DNA of 64,000 bases, from the NCBI RefSeq assembly GCF_006517435.1, contig NZ_VHQG01000002.1, positions 255,390 to 319,389 of the forward strand, in the 5' to 3' direction. The position numbers and the translations under genes were made by a program. The stretch comes from Schumannella soli (GTDB taxonomy: Bacteria; Actinomycetota; Actinomycetes; Actinomycetales; Microbacteriaceae). Numbering within the stretch: position 1 is the stretch's first letter; each line of letters starts with the position of its first letter. Shown one piece after another: positions 9,926-18,420 of this stretch. The notes under the pieces are model-generated. The model did no database searches, was not told the DNA's origin, and was given only the letters and a program-made list of their open reading frames with translations.

Positions 9926-9931
9926 TAGGAT
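9926..9931 (+). promoter_or_regulatory. -10 box of the pirin gene, leaderless spacing
   Basis: TAGGAT followed by six bases and then the ATG at 9938. Transcription starting about seven bases after the box would begin at the start codon itself. Confidence 0.5.
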
Positions 9932-9937
9932 CCGAGC

Positions 9938-10897
9938 ATGAGCAACCTCGAGCACGAGCCCGGCGAGGTGCTGCTCGAGTGCCCGCCCGCGAGCGGCATC
10001 GAGATCCTCGAACCCCGTGCGGTGCCGCTCGGCGGACCGCGCGCGATGACGGTGAACCGCACCCTGCCCCAGCGCGCCCGCAGTCTCATCGGCGCGTGGT
10101 GCTTCGTCGACCACTACGGGCCCGCCGACGTGGAGCAGTCGGGCGGGATGGTCGTGCCGCCGCATCCGCACATCGGACTGCAGACGGTCAGCTGGCTGTT
10201 CGAGGGCGAGGTCGAGCACCGCGACTCGGTCGGCTCGCGCGCCAACGTCAGCCCCGGCTCGCTCAACCTCATGACGGCCGGCCGCGGAATCCAGCACTCC
10301 GAGTACTCGACCTCGACGACGACCGTGCTGCACGGCGCGCAGCTCTGGCTCGCCCTGCCCGGCGGCGAGCGTCATCGCGAGCCGGCGTTCGAGGCGACGG
10401 ATGCGGTGCGCTTCGACCTCGGATCCGCGCGCGTGAGCCTGTTCATCGGCGAGCTCGACGGGCGTCATGCCGCTGCGACCGTCTTCTCGCCGCTTCTCGG
10501 CGCGGAGGTGCTGCTGCCCGCGGGCGCGAGCGTGCGCGTGCCGGTGGATGCGCGCTTCGAGCTCGGCGTGCTGGTCGACACGGGCGAGCTGCTCGTCGAC
10601 GGCACGCCCGTCGCGCCCCGCGAGCTGGCCTACCGCGCGCCGGGCGGCGACGTGCTCGAGCTCGCAGCGGGCGAGACGGATGCGCGGCTGCTGCTGCTCG
10701 GCGGCGCGCCCTTCGGCGAGCAGCTCGTCATGTGGTGGAACTTCGTCGGCCGCGACCACGACGAGATCGCCCGTGCCCGCGCCGACTGGGACGCGCGAGT
10801 CGCGGGCGCCCCGACCCGCTACGACGTGATCGACGACGACCGGGCACCTCTCCCGGCGCCTGTTCTGCCGCCCGTGCGGCTGCGTCCGCGCGACTGA
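9938..10897 (+). CDS. Pirin family protein
   Basis: 319 residues, two cupin halves. The iron-binding motif PHPHIGLQT (His76 and His78) and the second ligand set GRGIQHSEYS are both present, as in bacterial pirins such as YhhW, some of which oxidise flavonols. NRTLPQRARSLIGAWCFVDHYGP is the normal family start. It appears to be a single-gene unit with its own leaderless promoter. Physiological substrate unknown. Confidence 0.93.
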   Translation: MSNLEHEPGEVLLECPPASGIEILEPRAVPLGGPRAMTVNRTLPQRARSLIGAWCFVDHYGPADVEQSGGMVVPPHPHIGLQTVSWLFEGEVEHRDSVGSRANVSPGSLNLMTAGRGIQHSEYSTSTTTVLHGAQLWLALPGGERHREPAFEATDAVRFDLGSARVSLFIGELDGRHAAATVFSPLLGAEVLLPAGASVRVPVDARFELGVLVDTGELLVDGTPVAPRELAYRAPGGDVLELAAGETDARLLLLGGAPFGEQLVMWWNFVGRDHDEIARARADWDARVAGAPTRYDVIDDDRAPLPAPVLPPVRLRPRD

Positions 10898-10967
10898 TCC
10901 GGGGGCGACTCCGCTCCCCACTAGGCTGACGCTCATCCCCGCGTCCCGTCGTCCGGAAGCCCGTGTC

Positions 10968-12260
10968 ATGCGTCGTCTGCTGCTCTCCTCCTCCGCCTTC
11001 GTGGTTGGCCTCGCCGCGGTCGTCGCCGCCGGCGCGCCGGCCGTCGCCGACAGCACGTCGCCGGCGACCTGCCTGAGCGACTGCACGGCTGTGTTCGACA
11101 CGGCGGGTGCGGCGCAGTTCACCGCTCCGGCCACCGCGACCTCGCTGACGGTGACGGTGGATGGCGCCGCGGGTGCGCCCGCCTCGCAGGCCATCACGAA
11201 CGACCCCACCGCCGTCGGCGGCGCCGGTGGCAGCGCCGTCGTCGACCTCGGCGCCGACTGGGCCGGCGCCACCTTCGACCTGGGCATCGGCGCCACCGGC
11301 GCCGGCAGCTCGGTCTCGGCCGATGGCGACCTGCTCGCGCTCGCGGGCGGTGGCGGAGGCGGCGGCTACGTCGGCCGACTCGACCTGCCCGGTCAGATCT
11401 TCGGCACCTACCCCGGCGGCGCCGGGGCGTCCCCGACCGCGTCGGGCGTCACGCCCGGCGAGACCGCGACCGCCTTCGGCGCCAACCCCGCCAACGGACA
11501 CGGAGCGACGGCCGCGCCAGGCGCCGGCGGCACCGGCCTCGCGCCCGGATCGGCGGGATCGGCCTCCAACGGCACCGGATCTGTGCCCGGCGGCGCGGGC
11601 GGCTCGAGCGACATCGTGGTCGGCGGAGCCCCCGTCACCCACACCGGCGGAACCGGAGGCGGAGGATACGCGGGCGGCGGCGGCGGTGCCGTGACGCAGG
11701 TCGACGCCGGCGATGACATCATCGACGACCTCGTCGCGCCCGGCGGCGGCGGCTCCGGCTTCCTCGCCGCGGGGCTCACGGCCACCGCGGGAGAGCCCAA
11801 CGCGGGCAGCGGCTCGGTGACCTTCACCTGGTCGTTCTCGCCCACCGCATCCACCACGTCGACGACCGTGCACCGCGGCGACGCGGTCACGGTCGACATC
11901 GCGGGGCTGCCGGCGAACGTCGCCTTCGACGAGGTGCTCGACGGCGCGACCGTCGTCAGCGGGACCAGCGACGCGAACGGCGCCGCGACCGTGACCTTCA
12001 CGGTGCCGGCGAGCCAGGCGGCCGGATCCTTCCCGGTGCAGATGGTCGTGGGCGGCGTCCTCGCCGCGAGCACCTCCGCGGTGACCGTCGTCGTCGACGG
12101 CGCCGCGGCGCCGTCCGGCTCGACGCCGCCCGCCGCGCTGGCCGCGACCGGCTCCGACCTCCCGGTCGGCGGGATGACCGCCGCCGCGCTGCTGATCGCC
12201 GCCGGCGCGGCGCTGCTGGTGTCGCGACGTCGCGCCGTCGCCGCGCGCAGCCCGCGCTGA
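10968..12260 (+). CDS. Gly-rich surface protein with LAATG sortase signal
   Basis: 430 residues. N-terminal signal peptide (basic MRR, hydrophobic core, AVA-D cleavage region around residue 27). The middle is very rich in Gly, Ala and Ser, with GGxGGGGYxG runs that could bind or polymerise. A beta-sandwich-like segment follows (STTSTTVHRGDAVTVDIAG). The C-terminus is a classic cell-wall sorting signal: LAATG, a hydrophobic helix and SRRRA. LAxTG is the signal used by class E sortases of high-GC Gram-positives. The TAGGCT at 10922-10927 could be its -10. The protein is probably covalently anchored to peptidoglycan; function unknown. Confidence 0.85.
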   Translation: MRRLLLSSSAFVVGLAAVVAAGAPAVADSTSPATCLSDCTAVFDTAGAAQFTAPATATSLTVTVDGAAGAPASQAITNDPTAVGGAGGSAVVDLGADWAGATFDLGIGATGAGSSVSADGDLLALAGGGGGGGYVGRLDLPGQIFGTYPGGAGASPTASGVTPGETATAFGANPANGHGATAAPGAGGTGLAPGSAGSASNGTGSVPGGAGGSSDIVVGGAPVTHTGGTGGGGYAGGGGGAVTQVDAGDDIIDDLVAPGGGGSGFLAAGLTATAGEPNAGSGSVTFTWSFSPTASTTSTTVHRGDAVTVDIAGLPANVAFDEVLDGATVVSGTSDANGAATVTFTVPASQAAGSFPVQMVVGGVLAASTSAVTVVVDGAAAPSGSTPPAALAATGSDLPVGGMTAAALLIAAGAALLVSRRRAVAARSPR

Positions 12261-13170
12261 GCGAGCCGCCCCGCGCGTCCGCGCGTGGACTCCGCATCAC
12301 CCGCCAGGAGCTGGCGCTGCTCGCCATCACGGCGGTCTGGGGCTCGACATTCCTCATCGTGCACCTCGCGATGGAGCACTCCGGGCCGATGTTCTTCGTC
12401 GGCCTGCGCTTCCTCACCGCCGGGGTGATCAGCGCGATCGTGTTCCACCGGGCGCTCGCCGGCATCCGCCGCATCGAGCTCGTGGCGGGCGCGGCGATCG
12501 GGCTCGCGCTGTGCCTCGGCTACGGACTGCAGACCGCCGGACTGCAGACCGTGTCGAGCAGCGAGTCCGCGTTCATCACGGCGTTCTACGTGCCGCTCGT
12601 GCCGCTGCTGCAGTGGGCCGTCTTCCGTCGGGCGCCGAAGCCCCTCGTGCTGCTCGGGGTGGCCCTGGCCTTCGTCGGCCTGCTGCTGCTCGCGGGCCCG
12701 GACGCCCTGCAGATCGGCCTCGGACCTGGCCAGGTGCAGACGCTCGTGAGCACCCTCGCGATCGCGGCCGAGATCATCCTCATCGGAGCCTTCGCCGAGA
12801 GAGTGGATGCGCGTCGCGTGACGATCGTGCAGCTGCTCGCCTGCGGGCTGTTCTCGTTCGTCGCGATGCCGATCACGGGGGAGCGCATCCCCGAGTTCTC
12901 GTGGATCTGGCTGCTCGCGGCGGTCGGGCTCGGCGCGGCGAGCTGCGTCATCCAGCTCACCATGAACTGGGCGCAGCGCACCGTCTCGCCGACGCGCGCG
13001 ACGATCATCTACGCCGGAGAGCCCGTGTGGGGCGGCATCGTCGGCCGCTCGCCGGCGACCGGCTCGCGCCCACCGCGCTGATCGGGGCGGCGCTGATCGT
13101 CGCCGGCATCCTCGTCAGCGAGCTGAAGCCGCGCCGCCGCGGCGACCGCGCGCCCCTTCCGTCCGACTGA
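12257..13170 (+). pseudogene. EamA/DMT-family transporter, frameshifted and with a CTG start
   Basis: Frame 2 encodes most of a 10-helix drug/metabolite exporter (LLAITAVWGSTFLIVH, then EPVWGGIVG near the end) but stops at 13081. The last conserved stretch, LAGDRLAPTALIGAALIVAG and SELKPRR, continues in frame 1 to 13170. Restoring one C near 13046-13048 (GGCCGCTCGCC to GGCCGCCTCGCC) would join them into about 304 residues, the normal length. There is also no ATG, GTG or TTG before the first helix. A CTG at 12257 overlaps the previous stop as CTGA and gives a sensible N-terminus. A pseudogene or a sequencing error in a GC-rich run are both possible. Confidence 0.8.
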
Positions 13171-13180
13171 CCCGCGCCCG

Positions 13181-13186
13181 TAGCCT
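13181..13186 (+). promoter_or_regulatory. -10 box of the VOC gene, leaderless spacing
   Basis: TAGCCT, six bases before the ATG at 13193. The intervening CGGAGG may also act as a ribosome site. Confidence 0.4.
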
Positions 13187-13192
13187 CGGAGG

Positions 13193-13624
13193 ATGACCGC
13201 GCGCATCGCGAACGTCACCATCCACGCCGAGAACCCGACCGAGCTGGCCCGTTTCTGGGCCGCGGTGATGGGGTATCCCGAGCCGACCGGGTGGCCCGAC
13301 GAGGAGGTCGCCGAGCTGAAGGCGGCCGGGCTGAGCGACGACGACATCGCCGCGCGTGCCGAAGCGTGGGACGGCGACCGCGCGCATCAGCGCTTCTACT
13401 TCACCCGCTATACGCGCGAGCGTCGGCAGCGCAACCGCCTGCACATCGACGTGACGCCCTTCGACGACCGCCGCGCCACGCGAGACGAGCTCGCCGTCGA
13501 ACGCGATCGACTCGTCGCGCTCGGGGCGAGCGTCGAGAAGGAGCTGCTCGGATTCTGGGGCCCCTACGAGGAGTACGCGATCATGATGCGCGACCCCGAG
13601 GGCAACGAGTTCTGCCTGCAGTGA
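13193..13624 (+). CDS. VOC (glyoxalase/bleomycin-resistance fold) family protein
   Basis: 143 residues with the two beta-alpha-beta-beta-beta units of the family: ANVTIHAENPTELARFWAAVMGY at the start, NRLHIDVTPF in the middle and YAIMMRDPEGNEFCLQ at the end. The His (HID) and terminal Glu fit metal positions seen in such proteins. This subtype (glyoxalase-like domain, DUF-type) is common in actinobacteria with unknown substrates. It is followed after 28 bases by the FAD oxidoreductase and may be co-transcribed with it. Confidence 0.88.
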   Translation: MTARIANVTIHAENPTELARFWAAVMGYPEPTGWPDEEVAELKAAGLSDDDIAARAEAWDGDRAHQRFYFTRYTRERRQRNRLHIDVTPFDDRRATRDELAVERDRLVALGASVEKELLGFWGPYEEYAIMMRDPEGNEFCLQ

Positions 13625-13652
13625 GCAGCCCGCTGAGAGACGGAGAACGGCA

Positions 13653-15023
13653 GTGATCAACGGACAGATCTCGCACTGGTGGCGGTCGACGGGCGGACCC
13701 GACCGCCGAGCGTCGCTGCCCGGCGCGACCGAGGCCGACGTCGCCATCGTCGGCGCCGGGTACACGGGACTCTGGACGGCGTACTACCTCAAGAAGGCGA
13801 AGCCGGCTCTGCGGGTGGTCGTGATCGACGCCCAGCACGTCGGCTACGGCGCCTCCGGACGCAACGGCGGGTGGCTGACGAACTCGATCACCGGCGGCCG
13901 CGAGCAGTTCGCGGCCAGCCACGGCCGCGGCGAGGCGGAGCGCTTCCAGCTCGCGATGAACGACACCATCGACGAGGTCATCCGGGTCGCCGCCGAGGAG
14001 GGCATCGACGCCGACATCGTCAAGGGCGGCGAGTACAACGTCGCCTACACCCCGGCGCAGGAGGCCCGGGCCCGCGCCGCGGCCGCCGCCGAGGCCGCGT
14101 GGGCGCACGCCGACGTGAGCCTGCTCGAACGAGAGGAGTCGCTCGATCGGCTGCGCATCGAGGGCACCCGGGCGGCGACCTGGCATCCGCACGCCGCGCG
14201 CATCCACCCGGCCAAGCTCGTGCGCGGGCTCGCCGACGCCGTCGAACGGCTCGGCGTCGAGATCTACGAGGGCACGCGGGCGCTCGAGATCCGTCCGCAC
14301 CGCGTGATCACCGATCGCGGCGATCTGCGCGCCGAGTTCGTGGTGCGCGCGACCGAGGGCTACACCGCGGGTCTGAAGGGCCTCCGTCGGCTCTGGCTGC
14401 CGATGAACTCGTCGATGATCGTGACCGAGCCGCTGCCGGCGGACTTCTGGGATGCGGTCGGCTGGGAGGGGCGCGAGGTCGTCGGCGACTACGCCCACGT
14501 GTACATCTACGCGCAGCGCACGGCCGACGACCGCATCGCGATCGGCGGCCGGGGCGTTCCCTATCGCTGGGGATCGCGCACCGACGTGAGCGGCGAGACC
14601 GCGCGCGACACCGTGGTGCATCTGCGGAAGGTGCTGCGCCGCCTGCTGCCCGAGACGGCGGGCACGCAGATCGACCACACTTGGTCGGGCGTGCTCGGCG
14701 TTCCGCGCGACTGGACGGCGACGGTCGGGCTCGACCGGGCGAGCGGCATCGGCTGGGCGGGCGGCTATGTCGGAACCGGCGTGGCGACGACCAACCTCTC
14801 CGGCCGCACCCTCACCGAGCTGATCCTCGGCGAGGACGGCCCGCTCGCGGGGCTGCCGTGGGTCGATCACCGCGTGCGGCTGTGGGAGCCGGAGCCGCTG
14901 CGCTGGATCGCGACGCACGGACTGTATGCCGCCTACGGCATGGCCGACCGCAGCGAGTCGCGGGGGAGGGCGACGACGTCGCCGATCGCGACGGCGGCGG
15001 ATGTCGTGACCGGGCGGCACTGA
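13653..15023 (+). CDS. FAD-dependent amine oxidoreductase (DAO family, PuuB-like)
   Basis: 456 residues, GTG start. The Rossmann motif VAIVGAGYTGLWTAYYL and the FAD-contact segment GYGASGRNGGW are at the N-terminus; WSGVLGVPRDWTATVG and GGYVGTGVATTNLSGR are the late FAD contacts. This is the PuuB/gamma-glutamylputrescine oxidase type of glycine-oxidase-like enzymes, which oxidise a primary amine to an aldehyde with release of ammonia and H2O2. The gabT and aldehyde dehydrogenase genes 4-8 kb away would act on the products of such an oxidation, but direct linkage is inference. Confidence 0.9.
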   Translation: MINGQISHWWRSTGGPDRRASLPGATEADVAIVGAGYTGLWTAYYLKKAKPALRVVVIDAQHVGYGASGRNGGWLTNSITGGREQFAASHGRGEAERFQLAMNDTIDEVIRVAAEEGIDADIVKGGEYNVAYTPAQEARARAAAAAEAAWAHADVSLLEREESLDRLRIEGTRAATWHPHAARIHPAKLVRGLADAVERLGVEIYEGTRALEIRPHRVITDRGDLRAEFVVRATEGYTAGLKGLRRLWLPMNSSMIVTEPLPADFWDAVGWEGREVVGDYAHVYIYAQRTADDRIAIGGRGVPYRWGSRTDVSGETARDTVVHLRKVLRRLLPETAGTQIDHTWSGVLGVPRDWTATVGLDRASGIGWAGGYVGTGVATTNLSGRTLTELILGEDGPLAGLPWVDHRVRLWEPEPLRWIATHGLYAAYGMADRSESRGRATTSPIATAADVVTGRH

Positions 15024-15027
15024 CGCG

Positions 15028-15684
15028 TCAGCGCAGCATCCACCCGCGGTCGTCGACGAGCAGCAGCGGATCGCCCGCGGCGTTGACCGCGCGGCCCGCC
15101 CCCTCGAGCAGCTCGCCGACCATGGCCGCGGGGATGCGCACGTCGTGAGCGCGGGCCGCCGACACGAGCGAGGCCGTGTCGAGGTGCGTTCCGCGACGTT
15201 CGGCGAGCTGGCGGATCAGCTCGAACTGCGCGGGGTCGAGGTCGAGCAGCACGTCGCCGCGCCAGGCGAAGCCGGAGCGGGTGTCGAGCACGAGATCGTC
15301 GATGCGCAGGCTCCCGGCCGCGAGCCCGCGGCGCCGCGCGGCGGCGGCGACCCGCTCGACGACCTCCTCGACGCCGAAGGGCTTCGTGACGTAGTCGTCG
15401 GCGCCGGCCGCGTAGGCGGCCATGCGGGTGCGGTGCTCGTCGCGCCCGGTCAGGAAGATCACGTGCGCGCCGTTGCCGGCCGCGCGCATTCCCGCGACGA
15501 CCTCGGTGCCGAGGCGGTCGGGCAGCATCATGTCGAGCAGCACCACATCGACCTCACCCGATCGGGCGATGGCGTCGTCGCCCCGGTGCGCGACCTCGAC
15601 CTGCCACCCCTCGAGCTCGAGACCGAGGCGGTCGATCGGGCGACATGTCCCCAGTCTTCGACGGAGCCCTGTGCGTGCCGTCAT
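15028..15684 (-). CDS. Response regulator, degenerate N-terminus
   Basis: 218 residues from ATG 15684; the frame is open to 15783. The receiver domain is recognisable from residue 24 on: LELEGWQVEVAHRG, VDVVLLDMMLPD with the phospho-acceptor Asp51 at its normal position, LTGRDE and DDYVTKPF. The first strand with the acidic Asp/Glu pair is missing: this frame reads TARTGLRRRLGTCRPIDR there, while the +1 frame contains VEDWGHVARSTA, which looks like the lost part. The C-terminal 90 residues weakly match an OmpR-type winged helix. No kinase gene is nearby. It is probably frameshifted and decaying, or a regulator that no longer depends on phosphorylation. Confidence 0.6.
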   Translation of the reverse strand: MTARTGLRRRLGTCRPIDRLGLELEGWQVEVAHRGDDAIARSGEVDVVLLDMMLPDRLGTEVVAGMRAAGNGAHVIFLTGRDEHRTRMAAYAAGADDYVTKPFGVEEVVERVAAAARRRGLAAGSLRIDDLVLDTRSGFAWRGDVLLDLDPAQFELIRQLAERRGTHLDTASLVSAARAHDVRIPAAMVGELLEGAGRAVNAAGDPLLLVDDRGWMLR

Positions 15685-15788
15685 CCGCCGGGAGTAGTCC
15701 GCTGGACGCGAGCCGGGAATGCGCCGCGCCCCCCTGACGATCCGGCGGGATGCCGGCGCGCCGTGCTCGTTCGGCCGTGCCACCTCGG

Positions 15789-16199
15789 TCAGTCGCCCGA
15801 TGCGAGACGCGCGCGGAAACCGGCCTGGTTGTGCTGCGGAACGGTGCCGGGCTCGCCGAACAGGAGCACGACCTCGGCCGTCGCCTCGCCAGGGTTGTGC
15901 GCCGAGTGCGGCACGCCGGCGGGCACGTAGGCCGCGTCGCCGGCTGCGAGGTCGTGGCCGACACCGTCGATGTCGACCTCGAGGCGTCCCGAGACCACGA
16001 GGTAGAGCTCGTCGAGGTCGCGGTCGGTCGACTCGTCGTGGCGATGCTCGCCCTCGGAGGCGCCGGGCTCAAAGCGCCAGAGCTGCACCGACGGGCCGAG
16101 GCGGTTCGTGTCGGGGAAGTACCAGTCGACGCCGACGGGCACGCCGCCGTCGTGCAGCGGGTAGGCAGTCTGAAGCTCGCCGCGACGCTGGATGCTCAT
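15789..16199 (-). CDS. Cupin domain protein co-transcribed with a TetR regulator
   Basis: 136 residues. The cupin motifs are EHRHDESTDRDLDELYLVVSG and the AAYVPAGVPHSAHN stretch, giving a plausible metal centre. The ATG overlaps the stop of the upstream TetR gene (ATGA), so the two proteins are made together. In this setting it may act on, or sense, the compound exported by the divergent pump at 16758; that is inference from position only. Confidence 0.85.
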   Translation of the reverse strand: MSIQRRGELQTAYPLHDGGVPVGVDWYFPDTNRLGPSVQLWRFEPGASEGEHRHDESTDRDLDELYLVVSGRLEVDIDGVGHDLAAGDAAYVPAGVPHSAHNPGEATAEVVLLFGEPGTVPQHNQAGFRARLASGD

Positions 16200-16705
16200 G
16201 CCAGGCGCTCCACGAGCGCGTCGAGCATGGGAGCGTCGACGCGGGCGAAGCCGGCGCCGCGCAGCGCGCCGAAGTACAGGCCGTCGCTGACCAGCAGGAT
16301 GATCTCGGCCTGCACGGGATCGGGCACGACCCGCGTCACGAGGTCGTGCCAGCCCTGCTCGGCGCGTCGGAGCGCAGCGGTCGCCGAGTCGCCGCCGAGG
16401 CGGGCGAGGGCGACCATGACCCGGTCGAGCTCCTTGTCGGTCTCGATCGAGCCGCGCAGGAAGCGCTCGATCGTGCGCTCGGGGTCGGATTCGAGGTCGC
16501 GGATGTCGTCGGCGGCGAGCCGGTCGAGGTGCTCGCCCAGCGCATCCACCAGGGCGGCCTTGCCCGAGAAGTGGTGCAGCAGTCCGCCCTTCGACATGCC
16601 GGCGCGGCGGGCGACGGCGTCGAGCGTGAAGCCGCTCTCGCCGGATTCGAGCAGCAGGGCGACGGCGGCGTCGATCAGGTCGTCGCGATGGGAGTCCCGG
16701 GGCAC
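16196..16705 (-). CDS. TetR/AcrR family transcriptional regulator
   Basis: 169 residues, GTG start at 16705. The N-terminal helix-turn-helix is standard (FTLDAVARRAGMSKGGLLHHF), followed by a C-terminal ligand domain (TetR_C_33-like). A TAGACT box lies six bases before the GTG (16712-16717), so its mRNA is probably leaderless. It faces the efflux pump at 16758 across a 52-base gap that contains a clear inverted repeat, so it most likely represses the pump and itself. Confidence 0.92.
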   Translation of the reverse strand: MPRDSHRDDLIDAAVALLLESGESGFTLDAVARRAGMSKGGLLHHFSGKAALVDALGEHLDRLAADDIRDLESDPERTIERFLRGSIETDKELDRVMVALARLGGDSATAALRRAEQGWHDLVTRVVPDPVQAEIILLVSDGLYFGALRGAGFARVDAPMLDALVERLA

Positions 16706-16724
16706 CCGCTCAGTCTACGCTGGC

Positions 16725-16752
16725 AAACTATACCGACCAGACGGTACAGTTT
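16725..16752. promoter_or_regulatory. Operator between TetR regulator and efflux pump, overlapping both promoters
   Basis: Inverted repeat AAACTATACCGACC with AGACGGTACAGTTT, 11 of 14 positions paired, typical in size and sequence for TetR-family sites. The right half contains TACAGT (16745-16750), seven bases before the pump ATG. The left half contains, on the minus strand, TATAGT. Confidence 0.75.
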
Positions 16753-16757
16753 CAGTC

Positions 16758-18296
16758 ATGAGCTCCACGACCGACACCGCATCCGCCCCGCTGACCGACG
16801 ACGCTCCCCGCGCCGGACGCCGCGGCTGGGCCGCGCTCGTCGTGCTCATGCTGCCGACGCTACTCATCTCGATCGACAACACCGTGCTGAGCTTCGCCCT
16901 GCCGACGATCGCCCGCGACCTCGAGCCGAGCGCCCAGGCGCAGCTCTGGATCGTCGACGCCTACCCGCTCGTGCTCGCCGGCCTGCTCGTCGCGATGGGC
17001 AACTTCGGCGACCGCGTCGGACGGCGGCGGATGCTGCTGATCGGCTCGAGCGGCTTCGCCGTCATCTCGGTGCTGGCCGCCTTCGCGCCGAACGCCGAGC
17101 TGCTCATCGCCGGCCGCGTGCTCATGGGCTTCTTCGGCGCCATGATCATGCCCTCGACCCTGTCGCTGCTGCGCTCGATCTTCCTGCACCGCGCCCAGCG
17201 CCGCCTCGCGATCGCGATCTGGGCGACCGGCTTCTCGCTCGGCTCCGCCATCGGCCCCATGGTCGGCGGCCTGCTGCTCCAGCACTTCTTCTGGGGCTCG
17301 GTGTTCCTCATCGCCGTGCCCGTGCTGCTGCCGCTGCTCGTGCTCGCGCCGATCCTCGTGCCCGAGAGCCGCGATCCGAAGCCCGGCCCGGTCGACGTGA
17401 TCGCGATCGTGCTCTCGGTGCTCACCGTCGCCCCGATCGTCGGCGCCGTGAAGACGCTCGCGACGCAGGGGGCGCTCTGGCTCGTCGCCGTGCTCGTGCT
17501 CGTCGGCGTCGTGAGCGGCGTTCTGCTCGTGCGGCGCCTGCTCGGCAGCCCGACGCCCATGCTCGACGTGCGGCTCTTCCGCCGCGGCGCCTTCTCGGGC
17601 GCGATCCTCATCAACCTCGCCTCGGTCATCGCGCTCGTCGGCCTGATCTTCTTCGTCACGCAGCACCTGCAGCTCGTGGTCGGGCTCGACGCCTTCACCT
17701 CGGCGCTCGTGCTCGGACCCGGCGTGCTCGCGCTGATCGTGTTCAGCTTCGTCGCGGTGCGGCTCGTGAAGCGCGTCCGCCCCGGCTACGTGATCGCCGG
17801 CTCGGTGCTCGCGGCGGGGCTCGGCTATCTCACGCTCGGTCTCGGCGGATCGGGCGTCAGCGTGACGCAGATCCTCATCGCCTTCGTGCTCGTCGGCGCC
17901 GGCATCGGCGCGGCCGAGACGCTCTCGAACGACCTCGTGATCGCCAACGCTCCCGCTGACAAGGCCGGCGCCGCGGCGGGCGTCTCCGAGACGGCCTACG
18001 AGCTCGGCGCCGTGCTCGGCACGACGATCCTCGGTGGACTCGTGACGGCGCTGTACCGCGCCGAGCTGCACCTGCCCGACGGCCTGAGCGCCGCGCAGGC
18101 GGGGTCGGCGCGCGAGACGCTGGGCGGGGCCATCCACGTCGCCGAGGGCCTGCCGGCCGAGCTGGGGGATGCGGTGCGCGAGGCCGCGCGGTCGGCCTTC
18201 GACCTCGGCGTGGTCTCGACCGCCTACGCCGGCGCCGCGCTCATGGTCGTCGCCGCGACGCTTGCGCTCGTGACGCTGCGCCGCGCCCGCGCCTGA
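16758..18296 (+). CDS. MFS drug efflux transporter, 14-helix (DHA2, EmrB/QacA/SmvA type)
   Basis: 512 residues from ATG 16758; the longer frame upstream is a shadow. Motif C-like and motif A segments are visible (ALPTIARDL, then GDRVGRRRMLLIG after helix 2), and the DNTVL signature of helix 1 (LISIDNTVLSFALP) marks QacA/SmvA-type quaternary-amine and biocide exporters. Hydrophobic segments fit 14 helices. The start is probably leaderless, with a -10 inside the TetR operator. Export of cationic drugs by proton antiport is the family role; the actual substrate is unknown. Confidence 0.92.
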   Translation: MSSTTDTASAPLTDDAPRAGRRGWAALVVLMLPTLLISIDNTVLSFALPTIARDLEPSAQAQLWIVDAYPLVLAGLLVAMGNFGDRVGRRRMLLIGSSGFAVISVLAAFAPNAELLIAGRVLMGFFGAMIMPSTLSLLRSIFLHRAQRRLAIAIWATGFSLGSAIGPMVGGLLLQHFFWGSVFLIAVPVLLPLLVLAPILVPESRDPKPGPVDVIAIVLSVLTVAPIVGAVKTLATQGALWLVAVLVLVGVVSGVLLVRRLLGSPTPMLDVRLFRRGAFSGAILINLASVIALVGLIFFVTQHLQLVVGLDAFTSALVLGPGVLALIVFSFVAVRLVKRVRPGYVIAGSVLAAGLGYLTLGLGGSGVSVTQILIAFVLVGAGIGAAETLSNDLVIANAPADKAGAAAGVSETAYELGAVLGTTILGGLVTALYRAELHLPDGLSAAQAGSARETLGGAIHVAEGLPAELGDAVREAARSAFDLGVVSTAYAGAALMVVAATLALVTLRRARA

Positions 18297-18348
18297 CGCC
18301 GCGACCGGCGCGCGACGCCCGCGCGTCTCGACCGGAACGGAACAGGAG

Positions 18349-18381
18349 AGGGCCCGACACGCGGAATGCGTGCCGGGCCCT
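18349..18381. terminator. Bidirectional terminator-like hairpin between the pump and the ald gene
   Basis: A 14-base stem AGGGCCCGACACGC with its near-complement (one A-C mismatch) around a GGAAT loop, between convergent genes. Confidence 0.75.
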
Positions 18382-18420
18382 TCGCCGTCGGCGCTCAGCG
18401 CACCGGGCGGATCATCCCGC

